Assembly: GCF_021030645.1 (NCBI RefSeq) | Contig: NZ_JACGCJ010000012.1 | Span: forward strand, 17,731-81,730 | From: Agrilactobacillus fermenti | GTDB taxonomy: Bacteria; Bacillota; Bacilli; Lactobacillales; Lactobacillaceae | DNA: 64,000 nucleotides | Direction: 5' to 3' | Shown here: positions 7,206-15,711 of the stretch, piece by piece | Position numbering within the stretch: the stretch's first letter is position 1 | How the letters are laid out: the number at the start of each line of letters is the position of its first letter | Made by a program: the position numbers and the translations under genes | The notes under the pieces: generated by a model | Told to the model about the DNA's origin: nothing | Databases searched by the model: none | Seen by the model: the letters and a program-made list of their open reading frames with translations, nothing else

Positions 7206-7645
7206 CCGAAGTAAATCGACACAATATCCGCAAAATTGCTTTTCAGACATTATTCATGATTTATTCAAATCATATTGATGACTCCCAAGATGCAATCGAG
7301 AGGGTTTGGGCTTTAACGCAACGTCTTAAAACAGATGAAGAGATTGTTATTCCAGATTACTTAATTTATTTAGTAGACGGTGTCTTAAATCAACAAAGTG
7401 ATATCGATGCTAAGATCCAAGCAAGTCTAAAGACTGGCTGGTCACTACCGAGATTAAATCGTAGTGATTTAATTATTTTAAGGCTAGGTGTGTTTGAAAT
7501 AATTTTTGAAACTGAGTTACCAAAAAAGGTCGCGATCAATGAAGCCATTGAGTTGGCAAAAGAATTTGGAGATGACACTTCAAGAGCGTTCATTAATGGT
7601 GTGTTGTCAAAATTTGTACATGAAGAAGTCGATAAGAACGAATAG
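7202..7645 (+). CDS. nusB: Transcription antitermination factor NusB
   Basis: 147 residues, all-helical NusB fold. Typical features: HNIRKIAFQTLFMIY at the start, WSLPRLNRSDLIILRLGVFE in the middle and LPKKVAINEAIELAKEFGDD with RAFINGVL at the end. NusB with S10 binds boxA RNA and supports rRNA antitermination. ATG overlaps the yqhY stop. A terminator follows, so yqhY-nusB form a unit. Confidence 0.95.
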   Translation: MTEVNRHNIRKIAFQTLFMIYSNHIDDSQDAIERVWALTQRLKTDEEIVIPDYLIYLVDGVLNQQSDIDAKIQASLKTGWSLPRLNRSDLIILRLGVFEIIFETELPKKVAINEAIELAKEFGDDTSRAFINGVLSKFVHEEVDKNE

Positions 7646-7664
7646 TTTAAGCTTTCCAATTTTA

Positions 7665-7691
7665 AAGATGAGCTTGTTCTCGTCTTTTTTT
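7665..7691 (+). terminator. Intrinsic terminator after nusB
   Basis: AAGATGAG, loop CTTGTT, CTCGTCTT (one G-T pair), then T5 or more. Confidence 0.75.
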
Positions 7692-7728
7692 ATAGTCTTT
7701 CACAATTAATTATGAAACAGGTGAAAAA

Positions 7729-8577
7729 ATGACCGAAATAATTGACGGTAAGGAATTGGCGAAAACTTTAGATAATGAAATGATACGGCAAGTGGGCCAA
7801 TTAAAACAAAGAGGTGTCGTACCTGGGCTGGCGGTCATCATGGTTGGTAATGATGCAGCAAGTCAAATCTACGTTCGCAATAAGCATCGGCGCAGTCAAA
7901 AAATCGGGATACAATCTCGTGACATTACCTTTCCGTGGGATATATCTGAAACTGAGCTATTAGCACAGATTGATGATCTAAACCATGATCCTGATATTGA
8001 TGGTATTTTGGTACAGCTGCCTTTGCCAAAACATATTCATGCTAAGGCGGTTTTGGAACATATTTCGCCTGAGAAAGATGTAGATGGTTTTCATCCAATT
8101 AATGTTGGTCGTTTATGGAATAATGACGGTAAGATTGTACCCAGCACGCCATACGGTATCATGACTATGCTGGATCGTTATCATGTTCAGATTGCAGGGA
8201 AAAATGCATTAATTATTGGCCGCAGTACAATCGTAGGTCGGCCTATGGCAGCAATGTTACTTAATGCCAATGCAACTGTCACGATTGCTCATTCTCAAAC
8301 GGATAATTTAAAGACACTGGTTCATGCTGCGGATATTTTAATTGTTGCCGTAGGTATCAGTCATTTTATTCGTGGCGAAGATATTAAACCCGGGGCAATC
8401 GTGATCGATGTGGGTATGAATCGTGACAGCAATAATCATTTAACTGGTGACGTTGATTTTGATAGTGCAAAAACAGTGGCTAGTATGATTACGCCCGTGC
8501 CAGGCGGTGTTGGACCAATGACTATCACGATGTTAATGCAACAAACAATTAATATTGCAAGTAGGCGAACAAAATAA
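7729..8577 (+). CDS. folD: Bifunctional methylenetetrahydrofolate dehydrogenase/cyclohydrolase FolD
   Basis: 282 residues, normal length. Catalytic and folate site: SQIYVRNKHRRSQKIGI, with the Lys of the YxxxK motif (Y43-x-x-x-K47). Dinucleotide-binding part: LIIGRSTIVGRPMA. C-terminal TPVPGGVGPMTITMLMQQT is a family signature. It interconverts 5,10-methylene-THF, methenyl-THF and 10-formyl-THF, feeding purine synthesis and Fmt (19674). RBS AGGTG. It begins the folD-xseA-xseB-ispA-tlyA operon; xseA starts one base after its stop. Confidence 0.96.
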   Translation: MTEIIDGKELAKTLDNEMIRQVGQLKQRGVVPGLAVIMVGNDAASQIYVRNKHRRSQKIGIQSRDITFPWDISETELLAQIDDLNHDPDIDGILVQLPLPKHIHAKAVLEHISPEKDVDGFHPINVGRLWNNDGKIVPSTPYGIMTMLDRYHVQIAGKNALIIGRSTIVGRPMAAMLLNANATVTIAHSQTDNLKTLVHAADILIVAVGISHFIRGEDIKPGAIVIDVGMNRDSNNHLTGDVDFDSAKTVASMITPVPGGVGPMTITMLMQQTINIASRRTK

Positions 8578-8578
8578 G

Positions 8579-9955
8579 ATGACAGCTGAAATGCCAAAAT
8601 ATTTGACGGTATCTGCACTAACTCAATATATTAAACGGAAATTTGATTTTGATCCTTATCTTGATCAAGTTTATTTACGTGGCGAAATCTCAAATTTTCG
8701 ACTGCGGCCGCATAATCATCAATATTTTAGCCTCAAAGATGACGGAGCCAAAATCAATGCCATCATGTTTAAATCAGCATTTGAACACGTAAAATTTGAG
8801 CCTGAAGTAGGGATGCAAGTTCTAGTTACCGGCCGCATATCCGTGTATGAACCTACCGGAAATTATCAAATCTATATCAACTCAATGATTCCAGATGGCA
8901 TTGGTGAGTTATATTTAGCTTATGAACAGTTAAAAAAGAAATTGGCCGACGAAGGTTTATTTTCTCAAGAAAAACGGCCACTGCCGCGTTTTCCAAAGCG
9001 AATTGCAGTAATTACCAGTCCGAGCGGTGCGGTTATTCGAGATATCATCACCACGACTCGCCGGCGCTATCCAATTGCACAATTGGTGCTATTTCCCGCT
9101 GTCGTACAAGGAGAAGGTGCCAAAGAAAGCTTGGTTCATCGTTTACGACAAGTGAATGCAATTGGTAATTTTGATACGATTATTATTGGTCGAGGTGGGG
9201 GTTCGATTGAGGATCTCTGGCCTTTTAATGAAGAGCCAGTTGTCCGAGCTATTGCAGCTAGTGAAATTCCAGTTGTTTCATCTGTTGGTCATGAAACAGA
9301 TACAACGCTAAGTGACCTGGCTGCTGATGTGCGAGCGGCAACACCAACGGCAGCGGCAGAATTGGCGACGCCAGTATTACAAGATGAATTAATTCGTTTG
9401 CAGCAACAAAAGCTGCGCTTGATTCAGGCTCTACAGCAAGCAATTAAGATATCACATACACAATTAGTCCGTTTGCAGCAAAGTTATGTTTTTACTAATC
9501 CAAAGCGACTTTATGAAAACTATTTGCAACGATTAGATTTAGCAAAACAAGGTTTAGTTCGTAATTTAGTACAACAGCTGAAAACACAACAGACGCATTT
9601 TGCTGATTTAACACGGCGATTACATCTTTATCGGCCAAATCGCCAGATTGAAACGGCACAGCAGCGAATTTTCGAACAAAAACAACGGTTATTGCAAGCC
9701 TTTCAACAGTATTTGCAGACACGGATGACTCAAATGCAAAATTTAGCACAATCGTTAGACCATTTAAGCCCTTTAAAAATACTTGGCCGTGGTTATAGCT
9801 ATGTTATAGATCCGGTATCAGGTGCATTAATTCAATCCACCGAAAATGTTCAGATCAATCAAACAATTGCTGTTCATATGAAAGATGGCATCGTTTCAGC
9901 CAAAGTAACGCATATTAAAAAGGAGCACGAACATGGCGAACAAAAAGACATTTGA
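8579..9955 (+). CDS. xseA: Exodeoxyribonuclease VII large subunit
   Basis: 458 residues from ATG 8579, right after the folD stop. N-terminal OB-fold (about 8-105: LTVSALTQYIKRKFD, YLRGEISNFR), catalytic core with AVITSPSGAVIRDI and GRGGGSIEDLWPFNEE (about 140-260), then a long coiled coil rich in Gln/Leu and a C-terminal GRGYSYV segment. With XseB it degrades single-stranded DNA to oligonucleotides. The alternative start at 8591 would drop four residues. Confidence 0.95.
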   Translation: MTAEMPKYLTVSALTQYIKRKFDFDPYLDQVYLRGEISNFRLRPHNHQYFSLKDDGAKINAIMFKSAFEHVKFEPEVGMQVLVTGRISVYEPTGNYQIYINSMIPDGIGELYLAYEQLKKKLADEGLFSQEKRPLPRFPKRIAVITSPSGAVIRDIITTTRRRYPIAQLVLFPAVVQGEGAKESLVHRLRQVNAIGNFDTIIIGRGGGSIEDLWPFNEEPVVRAIAASEIPVVSSVGHETDTTLSDLAADVRAATPTAAAELATPVLQDELIRLQQQKLRLIQALQQAIKISHTQLVRLQQSYVFTNPKRLYENYLQRLDLAKQGLVRNLVQQLKTQQTHFADLTRRLHLYRPNRQIETAQQRIFEQKQRLLQAFQQYLQTRMTQMQNLAQSLDHLSPLKILGRGYSYVIDPVSGALIQSTENVQINQTIAVHMKDGIVSAKVTHIKKEHEHGEQKDI

Positions 9956-10217
9956 AGAGAATTTAGATGATTTAGAAGCAATTGTTAAAAATCTCGAATC
10001 AGGTCAAGTCCCTCTAGAAGAGGCCTTAGAACAATTTCAGACCGGTATTAAATTGACCCAACAATTAGAAGTGACACTCAATAAAGCTCAAAGCACCTTA
10101 ACAAAAGTTATGAATGATGCGGGTGAAGAGGTTCCCTTTGAAATATCTGATCACGATGTTGACAGTCAGCAGCCGAATGATACAAAAACTGAAAATGAAA
10201 CGGGTTCAAAAGAATGA
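9933..10217 (+). CDS. xseB: Exodeoxyribonuclease VII small subunit
   Basis: 94 residues. KKTFEENLDDLEAIVKNLES and PLEEALEQFQTGIKL are the family core, forming helices that coat the XseA coiled coil. The last 25 residues are an acidic, non-conserved tail. It overlaps xseA by 23 bases and has its own RBS (AAAGGAG), which suggests translational coupling and the high XseB:XseA ratio known for this enzyme. Confidence 0.94.
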   Translation: MANKKTFEENLDDLEAIVKNLESGQVPLEEALEQFQTGIKLTQQLEVTLNKAQSTLTKVMNDAGEEVPFEISDHDVDSQQPNDTKTENETGSKE

Positions 10218-11089
10218 CGGAGATCTACCAAAATTATCAAGCGTTTAGTTCAGATGTTTTACCAAAGTTAGAACAGGTTTTAACAACAGAACTGCAACGA
10301 TCGGTTAGCAATAGTAAGCTGCGGGCAGCAATGAGTTATACCTTAGCAACAGGTGGAAAAAGATTTCGACCATTATTGTTACTGACAATTGTACAAATAT
10401 TTGCACCACAGAAATTGAGTTCGGCACTAAAACCAGCAGCTGCTTTAGAATTGGTACACACATACTCGCTGATTCACGATGATTTACCAGCAATGGATAA
10501 TGATGATTATCGGCGAGGAAAATTAGCCAATCATAAGAAATTCGGAGAAGCCCAGGCAATTCTCGCCGGTGATGGTTTGTTGACATTAGCATTTCAATGG
10601 CTGGCTGAAGCAGATTTACCCGCCGATATCAGAATTCAATTGACACAACGGTTAAGTCAAGCTGCTGGGCCAAGCAATATGGTTGCTGGTCAATATTTAG
10701 ACATTTCACTGTCAGAAGCAGACACTCAAAAAACTGACTTTGAGGTTTTACAAAAAATGGAACGACAAAAAACAGGTGCACTGTTGAATGCTGCTATTAC
10801 TATGGGGGCAATAATCGCAAAAGTTGAGGCACCAGTTGATAAATTATTAGATCAATTCGGCTGGCAGTTCGGATCAGCTTTTCAAATTGCCGATGACATT
10901 GTTGATGCCAAAAGTGGTCAAGATGTCACCGAAGATAAGCAAACTTACGTTAGTCTTTATGGATTAGTTGATGCCAAAAATAAATTATCTCAACAGATTA
11001 TCGCCGCTCAACAGACGTTAGATCAGATTAAGGTGGCGCCCACCGACCTAATTGCTAGTTTTTTGGGATTTCTTGAGGCAATCAAATGA
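10214..11089 (+). CDS. ispA: Polyprenyl (farnesyl) diphosphate synthase
   Basis: 291 residues, trans-prenyltransferase fold. First Asp-rich motif HDDLPAMDNDDYRRG (about 88-102) and second DDIVDAKSG (about 227-235) bind Mg-diphosphate; ATGGKRFRPLL and AGDGLL are also family marks. It condenses IPP with DMAPP/GPP to farnesyl-PP, the primer for UppS (49545). ATG overlaps xseB by 4 bases and the 3' end overlaps tlyA by 4 bases. The usual alternatives (geranylgeranyl-PP synthase) cannot be excluded by motif alone. Confidence 0.93.
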   Translation: MTEIYQNYQAFSSDVLPKLEQVLTTELQRSVSNSKLRAAMSYTLATGGKRFRPLLLLTIVQIFAPQKLSSALKPAAALELVHTYSLIHDDLPAMDNDDYRRGKLANHKKFGEAQAILAGDGLLTLAFQWLAEADLPADIRIQLTQRLSQAAGPSNMVAGQYLDISLSEADTQKTDFEVLQKMERQKTGALLNAAITMGAIIAKVEAPVDKLLDQFGWQFGSAFQIADDIVDAKSGQDVTEDKQTYVSLYGLVDAKNKLSQQIIAAQQTLDQIKVAPTDLIASFLGFLEAIK

Positions 11090-11922
11090 AAAAGCAACGA
11101 GTTGATATTTTAGCATATGAACAAGGGTTGTATGATTCAAGAGAACAGGCCAGAAGAGGTATTATGGCTGGTGAAGTTTATGATCAAAAAAACCAACGTT
11201 TAGATAAACCAGGAGAAAAAATTCCGGCGGAGCAAACATTACAGTTAAAAGGTCGAAAACTGCCTTATGTCAGTCGGGGTGGCTTAAAGCTTGAAAAGGC
11301 ACTTCAAGTTTTCAATATTGACGTTCACAATCAACTAGTTTTGGATATTGGCTCGTCAACTGGCGGTTTTACAGATGTTGTTTTACAAAATGGGGCACGC
11401 TTAGTTTATGCATTAGACGTCGGTTATAACCAGCTCGCATGGAAATTACGTGAAGATCCAAGAGTGAAGGTTATGGAACGTGTAAACTTTCGTTATAGTC
11501 AACCGGATGATTTTAAAGAAGGTCTGCCAGATTTTGCAGTAACGGATGTTTCTTTTATTTCGCTAAAATTGATCTTACCACCCCTACGTACAATTTTGAA
11601 ACCAGACCATGACTTAGTGGCTTTGATCAAACCTCAATTTGAGGCTGGTCCTGAACGTGTGGGTAAACATGGTATTGTTCGTGATCCTAAAGTGCATCGG
11701 GATGTTTTAGAAATGATTACAAACTTTGCGCTGACTCAAAATTATGACGTCCTAGGATTGGATTTTTCACCGATAAAAGGTGGTGGCGGCAATATCGAGT
11801 TCTTGATTTGGTTACGTAATGTACAAAACCGACAGGGTCGAATCGCAGCATCGGTAGATATTCCCGCATTGCTATCAAGAACGGCTGAAATTTTGAATAA
11901 AAATCCAAAGTCATCTCAGTGA
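11086..11922 (+). CDS. tlyA: TlyA family rRNA methyltransferase/hemolysin-like protein
   Basis: 278 residues (YqxC family). N-terminal S4 RNA-binding domain (about 1-60: RVDILAYEQGLYDSREQARR) followed by an FtsJ-type SAM domain with LDIGSSTGGFTDV (about 86-98) and ALDVGYNQLAWKLR. In mycobacteria TlyA makes 2'-O-methylations in 16S and 23S rRNA; in Firmicutes the target is less sure. It is the last gene of the folD-tlyA run, with argR after 49 bases under its own promoter. Confidence 0.9.
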   Translation: MKKQRVDILAYEQGLYDSREQARRGIMAGEVYDQKNQRLDKPGEKIPAEQTLQLKGRKLPYVSRGGLKLEKALQVFNIDVHNQLVLDIGSSTGGFTDVVLQNGARLVYALDVGYNQLAWKLREDPRVKVMERVNFRYSQPDDFKEGLPDFAVTDVSFISLKLILPPLRTILKPDHDLVALIKPQFEAGPERVGKHGIVRDPKVHRDVLEMITNFALTQNYDVLGLDFSPIKGGGGNIEFLIWLRNVQNRQGRIAASVDIPALLSRTAEILNKNPKSSQ

Positions 11923-11933
11923 ATGTATGTATA

Positions 11934-11942
11934 TGCTATAAT
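11934..11942 (+). promoter_or_regulatory. Extended -10 promoter of argR
   Basis: TGCTATAAT is a consensus extended -10, 30 bases before the argR start. The upstream GTGAATGTATG resembles half of an ARG box, so autoregulation is possible but unproven. Confidence 0.5.
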
Positions 11943-11971
11943 AAAGAAAAGTTTTACAGTAGGTGATGACT

Positions 11972-12427
11972 TTGAATAAGGCTGAACGACAAAAGTTAAT
12001 TCGAGACTTTATCACGAATCATGAAGTTGAACAGCAAATTGAAATTGTAAATATGCTTGCAGAGCGTGGGCAACAAGTGACTCAAGCTACAATTTCCAGA
12101 GATATCAAAGATATGCAATTATTAAAAATTCCAGATTCTCTTGGAGGAATGAAATATTCATTACCTCTAGAGAGACATTTGAATGTGGACGAGAAGTTAC
12201 AAAGAGCACTGAATACTTCACTAAATCGACTTCGCAGGCACAATGAATTTTTATATCTTGAAACAGTACCTGGAAGTGCCAGCGCACTGGCAACTCTGAT
12301 TATGCAAAAAAGATATTCAGAAGTATTTGGAAAATCGACGGATGATGATTCAATATTATTGATTTGTAATTCCTCAGAAGCGGCAAAACAACTAGAAGAA
12401 ATTTTTAAGTTTCTGATTAAGAAGTAA
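11972..12427 (+). CDS. argR: Arginine repressor-type regulator ArgR/AhrC
   Basis: 151 residues. The start is set at TTG 11972: AGTAGGTG lies 5-8 bases before it, whereas GTG 11963 and ATG 11966 overlap that RBS, and the protein then begins NKAERQKLIRDFI as in the family. Winged helix domain with VTQATISRDIKDMQLLKI (about 36-53) and a C-terminal oligomerisation/arginine domain with PGSASALATLI. ArgR hexamers control arginine synthesis and catabolism. Lactobacilli often carry several paralogs. Its place between tlyA and recN is conserved in Firmicutes. Confidence 0.93.
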   Translation: MNKAERQKLIRDFITNHEVEQQIEIVNMLAERGQQVTQATISRDIKDMQLLKIPDSLGGMKYSLPLERHLNVDEKLQRALNTSLNRLRRHNEFLYLETVPGSASALATLIMQKRYSEVFGKSTDDDSILLICNSSEAAKQLEEIFKFLIKK

Positions 12428-12430
12428 GTT

Positions 12431-12460
12431 AAAAAGCTGGTCAAATTGACCAGCTTTTTT
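12431..12460 (+). terminator. Intrinsic terminator after argR
   Basis: AAAAAGCTGGTCAA and TTGACCAGCTTTTTT arms form a nearly loop-less perfect hairpin with a T tail; the symmetric A run allows use from both sides. Confidence 0.9.
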
Positions 12461-12496
12461 ATACGGTTTTGAATTTTGAAGCTATAATTTAATGGT

Positions 12497-12524
12497 TTGC
12501 AGACTTAAAATATTATGATACAAT
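12497..12524 (+). promoter_or_regulatory. Promoter of recN
   Basis: TTGCAG (12497-12502), 16-base spacer, TACAAT (12519-12524). The predicted start point, near 12531, is just before the SOS box. Confidence 0.6.
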
Positions 12525-12535
12525 CTTTTTAAACA

Positions 12536-12549
12536 CAAACATACGTTCT
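12536..12549. promoter_or_regulatory. Putative LexA (SOS) box before recN
   Basis: CAAACATACGTTCT matches CGAAC-N4-GTTCG at 8 of 10 fixed positions and lies at the transcription start of recN, a known SOS gene in many bacteria. Confidence 0.6.
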
Positions 12550-12562
12550 GAAGGTGGCTGTT

Positions 12563-14269
12563 ATGTTACAAGAATTGGTCATTCATGATTTTGCAATTAT
12601 AGATAAACTGTCAATTGAGTTCCAACCAGGCATGACTGTATTAACTGGGGAAACAGGCGCTGGGAAATCGATCATTATTGATGCCGTAGGTTTATTGGCC
12701 GGGGGCCGAGGTTCTACTGACTTTATTAGAGCTGGCGCAAATAAGTGTACGCTCGAGGGGTTATTTATTTTAGATGAACCTGAAGTTTTGAATCCACTAT
12801 TAGATCAATATGGTATTGATCAAGATAACGACACAATTTTATTGCAGCGTGAGATCAACCAGCATGGTCGTAGTATTTGTCGAATCAATGGGCATTTAGT
12901 GAATTTAACGATATTGAAGGCTATTGGTGAACACTTGGTTGATATTCATGGGCAAAATGAGCATCAAGAATTGATGTTTCCTGAGAAGCATTTGGGACTA
13001 TTGGACCAATTTGCAAAGCCAGTAATCCAAGATACACGATTAGCTTACCAGCAAGCTTTTGAACAATACAAAAAATTATATCAATCATTACAACAGCGCC
13101 GTAATCATGAACAAGAGTGGGCGCAAAGATTAGACATGTTGCAATATCAGTCTACGGAAATCAATGGTGCTCAATTAAAATTAGGTGAAGATGACGCTTT
13201 AAGTCAAGAAAAAGAGCGTTTGGAAAATTTTCAAAAAATTAATGAAAATCTGGGGTTAGCTTATCAAACTTTGACTGGTGTCGAACCCAATGCTTTAGAT
13301 CAAATTGGCCAAGCAATGACAGCGTTAGCTGATATTGCTGAATTAGACCCAGTTTATCAAAAAATTTCAGACGCCGTAAATTCAGCTTTCTATGAACTTC
13401 AAGATACGTCCAGTGAATTGTCACGGCAAATCGATAATTTATCTTGGGATGAGGGTCGCCTTGATGAAATTGATAATCGTTTAGAAGTCATTAATGAACT
13501 AAAACGCAAATATGGCGAGTCAATTGAATCAATTTTACAATATCAAACTAAAATTGATGCGGAATTAGAAAAAATGAATCAATCAGATACTGATTTTGAA
13601 TCATTGGAAGCGGATGTACAACGTGCTAAAAAAAGACTATTACAGCTTGGGCAAGAACTCTCAAATAGGCGGAAAAAAGCGGCTCAGACATTGACCTTAA
13701 AAATTCAAAGTGAATTATCAGATTTATATATGGATAAAGCAAAATTCTCGGTTCGATTTAAACAAAATGAACAACAACTTAAGTTTTTCAAAGATGGTAT
13801 TGATGATGTGGAGTTCTATATTCAAACTAATCCTGGGGAGGGTAGCAAACCATTGGCTAAGATTGCCTCCGGGGGTGAGCTATCCCGAATTATGTTAGCT
13901 TTGAAAACAATATTTTCTCATGCACAGGGCATCACCAGTATTATTTTTGACGAAGTTGATACAGGTGTCAGCGGTCGTGTTGCACAAGCAATTGCTAATA
14001 AAATTGCCGTGATTGCTGCAAACTCTCAAGTCCTATGTATATCACATTTGCCACAAGTTGCAGCCATGGCTGATATCCAGTTATTGATTCAAAAGAAAAT
14101 TACAGCTAACCGTACGAAAACTTCAGTGAATCACCTAGCAGAAAAACAGCGTGTTTCTGAAATTGCCCGCATGATTACAGGTACAGAAATTACAACGCTT
14201 GCATTGGAACATGCTCAGGAGCTATTACAATTAGCTGAAGACCAAAAGGCCGCACTAATGAAAGCGTAA
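12563..14269 (+). CDS. recN: DNA repair ATPase RecN
   Basis: 568 residues from ATG 12563, 7 bases after AAGGTGG; a GTG nine bases upstream overlaps the RBS. SMC-like: Walker A GETGAGKSIIIDA (about 29-41), HGQNEHQELM, a long coiled coil (about 150-400), signature SGGELSRIMLALK (about 436) and Walker B IIFDEVDTGVSG (about 461). It acts in double-strand break repair, holding DNA ends or sister DNA together. Monocistronic with its own promoter and SOS box. Confidence 0.95.
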   Translation: MLQELVIHDFAIIDKLSIEFQPGMTVLTGETGAGKSIIIDAVGLLAGGRGSTDFIRAGANKCTLEGLFILDEPEVLNPLLDQYGIDQDNDTILLQREINQHGRSICRINGHLVNLTILKAIGEHLVDIHGQNEHQELMFPEKHLGLLDQFAKPVIQDTRLAYQQAFEQYKKLYQSLQQRRNHEQEWAQRLDMLQYQSTEINGAQLKLGEDDALSQEKERLENFQKINENLGLAYQTLTGVEPNALDQIGQAMTALADIAELDPVYQKISDAVNSAFYELQDTSSELSRQIDNLSWDEGRLDEIDNRLEVINELKRKYGESIESILQYQTKIDAELEKMNQSDTDFESLEADVQRAKKRLLQLGQELSNRRKKAAQTLTLKIQSELSDLYMDKAKFSVRFKQNEQQLKFFKDGIDDVEFYIQTNPGEGSKPLAKIASGGELSRIMLALKTIFSHAQGITSIIFDEVDTGVSGRVAQAIANKIAVIAANSQVLCISHLPQVAAMADIQLLIQKKITANRTKTSVNHLAEKQRVSEIARMITGTEITTLALEHAQELLQLAEDQKAALMKA

Positions 14270-14337
14270 TATTAATCCGCTCACTATTTCTAATTTGATT
14301 AATCAAGAAAGTAGTTGAGGAAAAACTAATGCCTGTA

Positions 14338-14675
14338 TTAATCTTGTCGACTAACATAGTAAATGTCATGTAAATTGATGTATCTAATAACGTTCTTATT
14401 AGGTTTGTGTACTAAGACTTTTTGCCGGTTTCTTAAAAGTTGAATTTTACCTGTATAAATCTCGCCATTTCTAGTTGTGAGGGCCACATAGTAATGACGC
14501 ATTTCCGCTTGTTCGATAAAATAGTTAAGTTGAAATATTGGCATACGCATGATTTTGTCCATAGACACATCACAGTCCATCACATAATCGTCATAAGTCA
14601 ATATTTTTTCAAATTGTGTATGTAAAGTTGTGGCAAATTTTTTAAAGGGTGATTCATTAATTGTTTTGCATCCAT
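14338..14675 (-). pseudogene. SOS-controlled short gene with internal -1 frameshift
   Basis: ATG at 14675 has an excellent RBS (CGGAGGAATCC) and starts MDAKQLMNHPLK, but this frame stops after 25 codons. At CCT TTA AAA AAT the -1 frame takes over as KFATTLHTQFEKILTYDDYV and runs to TAA at 14338, giving 112 residues in total. The downstream frame has no start with an RBS. The C-terminal half is strand-rich (YVALTTRNGEIYTGKIQLL, then RYINLHDIYYVSRQD) and loosely resembles YolD-like or Sm-like small proteins; I do not recognise it firmly. The break is at T TTA AAA, a canonical -1 slippery heptamer, or simply one A missing from a run of seven. Two SOS boxes control it. Confidence 0.7.
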
Positions 14676-14688
14676 AATTGGATTCCTC

Positions 14689-14702
14689 CGAACGTACGTT
14701 TG
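14689..14702. promoter_or_regulatory. LexA (SOS) box 1 of the 14338-14675 gene
   Basis: CGAACGTACGTTTG has one mismatch to CGAAC-N4-GTTCG. It is located in the 5' untranslated region just before the RBS of the minus-strand gene. Confidence 0.7.
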
Positions 14703-14712
14703 ATATAAATAT

Positions 14713-14741
14713 ATTATATGAACAGGTGTTCGTAAAATCAA
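14713..14741 (-). promoter_or_regulatory. Promoter with embedded LexA box 2
   Basis: Minus strand TTGATT (14741-14736), 17-base spacer, perfect TATAAT (14718-14713). The spacer contains TGAACAGGTGTTCG on the plus strand (14719-14732), whose GAAC-N4-GTTC core is perfect. Binding there would block RNA polymerase. Confidence 0.75.
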
Positions 14742-14790
14742 TTAAATATTTCCTTAAAATTATAAAGAAGTTATAAAGGAGGGCACACAA

Positions 14791-15006
14791 TTGGCATCTA
14801 TAAAATACGAAGTAATAGAAAATATTGGTGTACTATCAACAAATAAATCTGGTTGGCAGCGGGAGCTCAATCTCGTTTCTTGGAATGATCGACCGCCAAA
14901 ATTTGATTTACGCGATTGGTCTGAAGACCATGAGAAAATGGGTAAAGGACTCACACTAACTAATGAAGAACTAAGCAAATTAAAGGAAATTCTTAATGAC
15001 ATGTGA
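14791..15006 (+). CDS. ydbC: YdbC/PC4-like ssDNA-binding protein
   Basis: 71 residues with a TTG start 7 bases after AAGGAGGG. Sequence IKYEVIENIGVLSTNKSGWQ, RELNLVSWNDRPPKFDLRDW and the C-terminal helix TNEELSKLKEIL fit the YdbC family, bacterial relatives of the eukaryotic coactivator PC4 that bind single-stranded nucleic acid as dimers. It is divergent from the SOS-controlled gene and shares its 115-base upstream region, so LexA could affect it as well. I see no clear promoter of its own. Confidence 0.85.
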   Translation: MASIKYEVIENIGVLSTNKSGWQRELNLVSWNDRPPKFDLRDWSEDHEKMGKGLTLTNEELSKLKEILNDM

Positions 15007-15047
15007 GCAATTCCTCATTTTTGTTGAAAAATTGACTTAGAAAGTGC

Positions 15048-15072
15048 AAAATAGTTTTTAATAAACTATTTT
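15048..15072 (+). repeat. Perfect 10-bp inverted repeat directly before the gmk RBS
   Basis: AAAATAGTTT (15048-15057), loop TTAAT, AAACTATTTT (15063-15072), followed at once by the AAAGGAG RBS of gmk. It has no T tail. It may be an mRNA hairpin affecting gmk translation or an operator. Confidence 0.6.
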
Positions 15073-15090
15073 AAAGGAGTCAATACTCGA

Positions 15091-15711
15091 ATGGCAAATC
15101 GCGGCATGTTAATTGTTTTATCCGGTCCCTCGGGCGTGGGGAAGGGGACTGTTCGCCAGGCGATGTTAAAGGATAAACCCCAAGATTTTAAATATTCAGT
15201 TTCAATGACAACTAGGAAAATGCGTCCTGGTGAGGTTGATGGTGTAGACTATTTTTTTCGTACCAAAGCGGAGTTCGAATCTGAAATTGCCAATGACGGT
15301 ATGTTGGAGTTTGCTAAATATGTTGATAATTACTATGGGACACCACTAAAATATGTTAACGATACCTTGGCACAAGGCGTTGACGTTTTTTTGGAAATTG
15401 AAGTTAATGGGGCTATGCAGGTCCGCGAAAAATGTCCCGACGGCGTATTTATCTTCTTAACACCTCCGGATTTAATGGCCCTTCGCGATCGAATTGTTAA
15501 ACGCGGTACAGATGATGAAGCCACAATTGCAAAACGTTTGAATAAAGCACGCGAAGAAATTAAAATGATGCAAAACTATGATTATGCGGTTGTTAATGAT
15601 AAAGTAGACTTAGCTGTTAAAAGAATTGAAAAAATCATCGAGAGTGAGCATTTAAGAGTCCCTCGGGTGATTGATAATTATAAAAAGATGATAGGAGCGG
15701 TTAAAAAATGA
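15091..15711 (+). CDS. gmk: Guanylate kinase
   Basis: 206 residues. P-loop [15 protein letters not shown] (about 10-24), GMP-binding [20 protein letters not shown] (about 35-54), and ELEINGAMQ-type [16 protein letters not shown]. It converts GMP to GDP with ATP. It is followed by rpoZ with a 4-base overlap, the conserved gmk-rpoZ pair. RBS AAAGGAG at about 15073. Confidence 0.96.
   Translation: MANRGMLIVLSGPSGVGKGTVRQAMLKDKPQDFKYSVSMTTRKMRPGEVDGVDYFFRTKAEFESEIANDGMLEFAKYVDNYYGTPLKYVNDTLAQGVDVFLEIEVNGAMQVREKCPDGVFIFLTPPDLMALRDRIVKRGTDDEATIAKRLNKAREEIKMMQNYDYAVVNDKVDLAVKRIEKIIESEHLRVPRVIDNYKKMIGAVKK

Noticed and set aside
14676..14790. N-terminal extension of the minus-strand 14338 frame up to 14790
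   Set aside because: It would translate the promoter, both SOS boxes and the RBS. The ATG at 14675 with GGAGG is far better, even though it needs a frameshift.
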